From assembly GCA_945917385.1 (NCBI GenBank), contig CAMEHJ010000060.1:1-6810 (forward strand): DNA of 6,810 nucleotides, written 5' to 3'. Below, in pieces: positions 5,677 to 6,810 of this stretch. Position numbers and translations under genes: made by a program. The notes under the pieces were generated by a model, which was not told the DNA's origin, ran no database searches, and saw only the letters and a list, made by a program, of their open reading frames with translations. The stretch's first letter is position 1, and each line of letters begins with the position of its first letter. The DNA comes from an uncultured bacterium (GTDB lineage: Bacteria; Bacillota_A; Clostridia; Oscillospirales; Oscillospiraceae).

Positions 5677-6810
5677 ATGGCGGCAAACTGCAATTACAAG
5701 GTTCAGCTCATCGGCGCACTTGATATGCTGAAGTTCAAGAATATGCCTAAGGTGCGCGAGGCGGCAATTCAGGCGGCGCCGTCAACGCCGCTGCCCAAGA
5801 CCCTTACCACCAACGAGAAGGCGAAGCTCCGCCACCCCGAAAAGCAGAGCGTCGTCGTCTCCGAAATTCGTCAAAACGGCCCCGACGCAAAGACGATCGT
5901 TCTCAAAACCGAGGACGGCACAGCCCTTGCGCCGTACCGCGCGGGTCAGTATGTGAGCGTCTCCGTCCCCATCGGAAACACCGTCACCACCCGCTCCTAC
6001 TCCCTGTGCGGCAGCCCCGCCTGGGCAAAGCGCGGCGAATACAACATCACCGTCAAGCGCGACGACGCGGGCTTTGTCTCCCCGTGGATTCAGGATCACT
6101 GGCAGGTCGGGCAAAGAATCACCATCTCCGGCCCGCAGGGACACCTGTACTATGAGCGCATCCGCGATGCAAAGAAGGTCGTGGCGCTCGCGGGCGGCTC
6201 CGGCATCACCCCGTTCATGGGCATGGCTTACGCCCTGCGCGACGGGCTTGAGGATTTCGACCTCACGATCCTGTTCGGCTCGCGCACCGAGGACGCGATA
6301 ATCTATAAGAAGGAGCTGGACGAGGTCTGCGCCGCGTGTGACAAGGTCCATGTAATCCATGTCCTGTCCGACGAGGAGAAGCCCGGCTACGAGCACGGCT
6401 TCATCACCGCCGAGCTTATCAAAAAGTACGGCGGCGAGGAGTACAGCATTTTCATGTGCGGTCCGCAGGCGATGTACAACTTCCTCGACGGCGAGATCGC
6501 GAAGCTCGGCCTGCGCCGCAAGTTCGTGCGCCGCGAGCTGTTCGGCATGATAAAGGACCCGTGGAATCAGCCCGGCTACCCGGAGGATATCCGCGGCAAG
6601 ACCTTCAACCTTAAGGTCATTCAGTGCGGCAGGGAATACGTCATCACCGCCTCCGCCGATGAGCCGCTGCTGCCCTCCATCGAGCGTGCGGGCATCGTCG
6701 CTCCCTCCCGCTGCCGCAGCGGCGAGTGCTCATGGTGCCGCTCAAAGCTCGTCTCGGGTAAGGTCTTTGTCCCGGAAAAGACCGACGGCCGCCGCAGAGC
6801 CGATATCGAG
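5677..6810 (+). CDS. NAD(P)H:flavin oxidoreductase with C-terminal [2Fe-2S] ferredoxin domain (3' partial)
   Basis: The reading frame starts at ATG 5677, with AGGAGG at 5662-5667 inside the end of the previous gene, and runs 378 codons to the window edge without a stop. A 55-60 residue N-terminal extension (MAANCNYKVQLIGALDMLKF...) precedes a ferredoxin-NADP-reductase module. That module has the FAD motif RSYS (106-109), the NAD(P) loop GGSGITPF (173-180) and MCGPQAMY (260-267). A plant-type ferredoxin domain follows, with cysteines C346, C351 and C354 (C-x4-C-x2-C). The fourth cluster cysteine is expected about 30 residues further on, outside the window. This domain order is that of class IB/phenol-hydroxylase-type reductases, which carry electrons from NAD(P)H through FAD and the cluster to a partner enzyme. 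The 1-base gap to the upstream FAD oxidoreductase implies translational coupling and makes that protein the likely partner. Confidence 0.88.
   Translation, partial: MAANCNYKVQLIGALDMLKFKNMPKVREAAIQAAPSTPLPKTLTTNEKAKLRHPEKQSVVVSEIRQNGPDAKTIVLKTEDGTALAPYRAGQYVSVSVPIGNTVTTRSYSLCGSPAWAKRGEYNITVKRDDAGFVSPWIQDHWQVGQRITISGPQGHLYYERIRDAKKVVALAGGSGITPFMGMAYALRDGLEDFDLTILFGSRTEDAIIYKKELDEVCAACDKVHVIHVLSDEEKPGYEHGFITAELIKKYGGEEYSIFMCGPQAMYNFLDGEIAKLGLRRKFVRRELFGMIKDPWNQPGYPEDIRGKTFNLKVIQCGREYVITASADEPLLPSIERAGIVAPSRCRSGECSWCRSKLVSGKVFVPEKTDGRRRADIE

Noticed and set aside
5782..6396. 204-codon - strand frame opposite the reductase
   Set aside because: The + strand frame carries RSYS, GGSGITPF and C-x4-C-x2-C motifs in order; the - strand product has none.
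1..6810. CRISPR array, tRNA, rRNA, insertion sequence or phage attachment site
   Set aside because: No regularly spaced repeats, tRNA cloverleaf pattern, transposase motif or terminal inverted repeats were found by eye.

Overview
The window looks like part of the chromosome of an anaerobic Gram-positive gut-type bacterium, most likely a Clostridia/Oscillospiraceae relative. This is inferred from strong AGGAGG-type ribosome binding sites, sigma-A-like TTGACA/TATAAT promoters, a GC-rich but Firmicutes-style coding style, and the gene families present. No marker gene fixes the taxonomy.

Left part (1-2460, + strand): a complete APC-superfamily amino acid/amine permease (144-1514), then a xylose-isomerase-like TIM-barrel protein (1598-2386). 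A very stable hairpin lies between them, and a clear intrinsic terminator closes the unit (2405-2457). The first 143 bases hold only a doubtful short reading frame.

Middle (2461-3234, - strand): a decayed ABC-transporter ATPase with two lesions. One is a +1 frameshift in a run of eight A on its coding strand. The other is loss of everything after the D-loop, at a point that coincides with a 14-bp repeat also found just after the permease gene. Its promoter is intact and has the hallmark of MerR-family control: a 20-bp spacer filled by an inverted repeat. No MerR gene is in the window.

Right part (3232-6810): a GntR/FadR-type regulator (- strand) is divergent from a two-gene + strand operon. 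The operon encodes a phytoene-desaturase-like FAD oxidoreductase and, after a 1-base gap, an NAD(P)H:flavin:[2Fe-2S] reductase cut off by the window end. Both divergent promoters can be read directly, and each has a TGGT-N3-(A/G)CCA operator just downstream of its -10 box. The simplest reading is that the regulator represses both itself and the operon, and that the reductase passes NAD(P)H electrons to the FAD oxidoreductase, which reduces (or, in reverse, desaturates) an unknown hydrophobic or conjugated substrate. This regulated redox pair is the most interesting system in the window.
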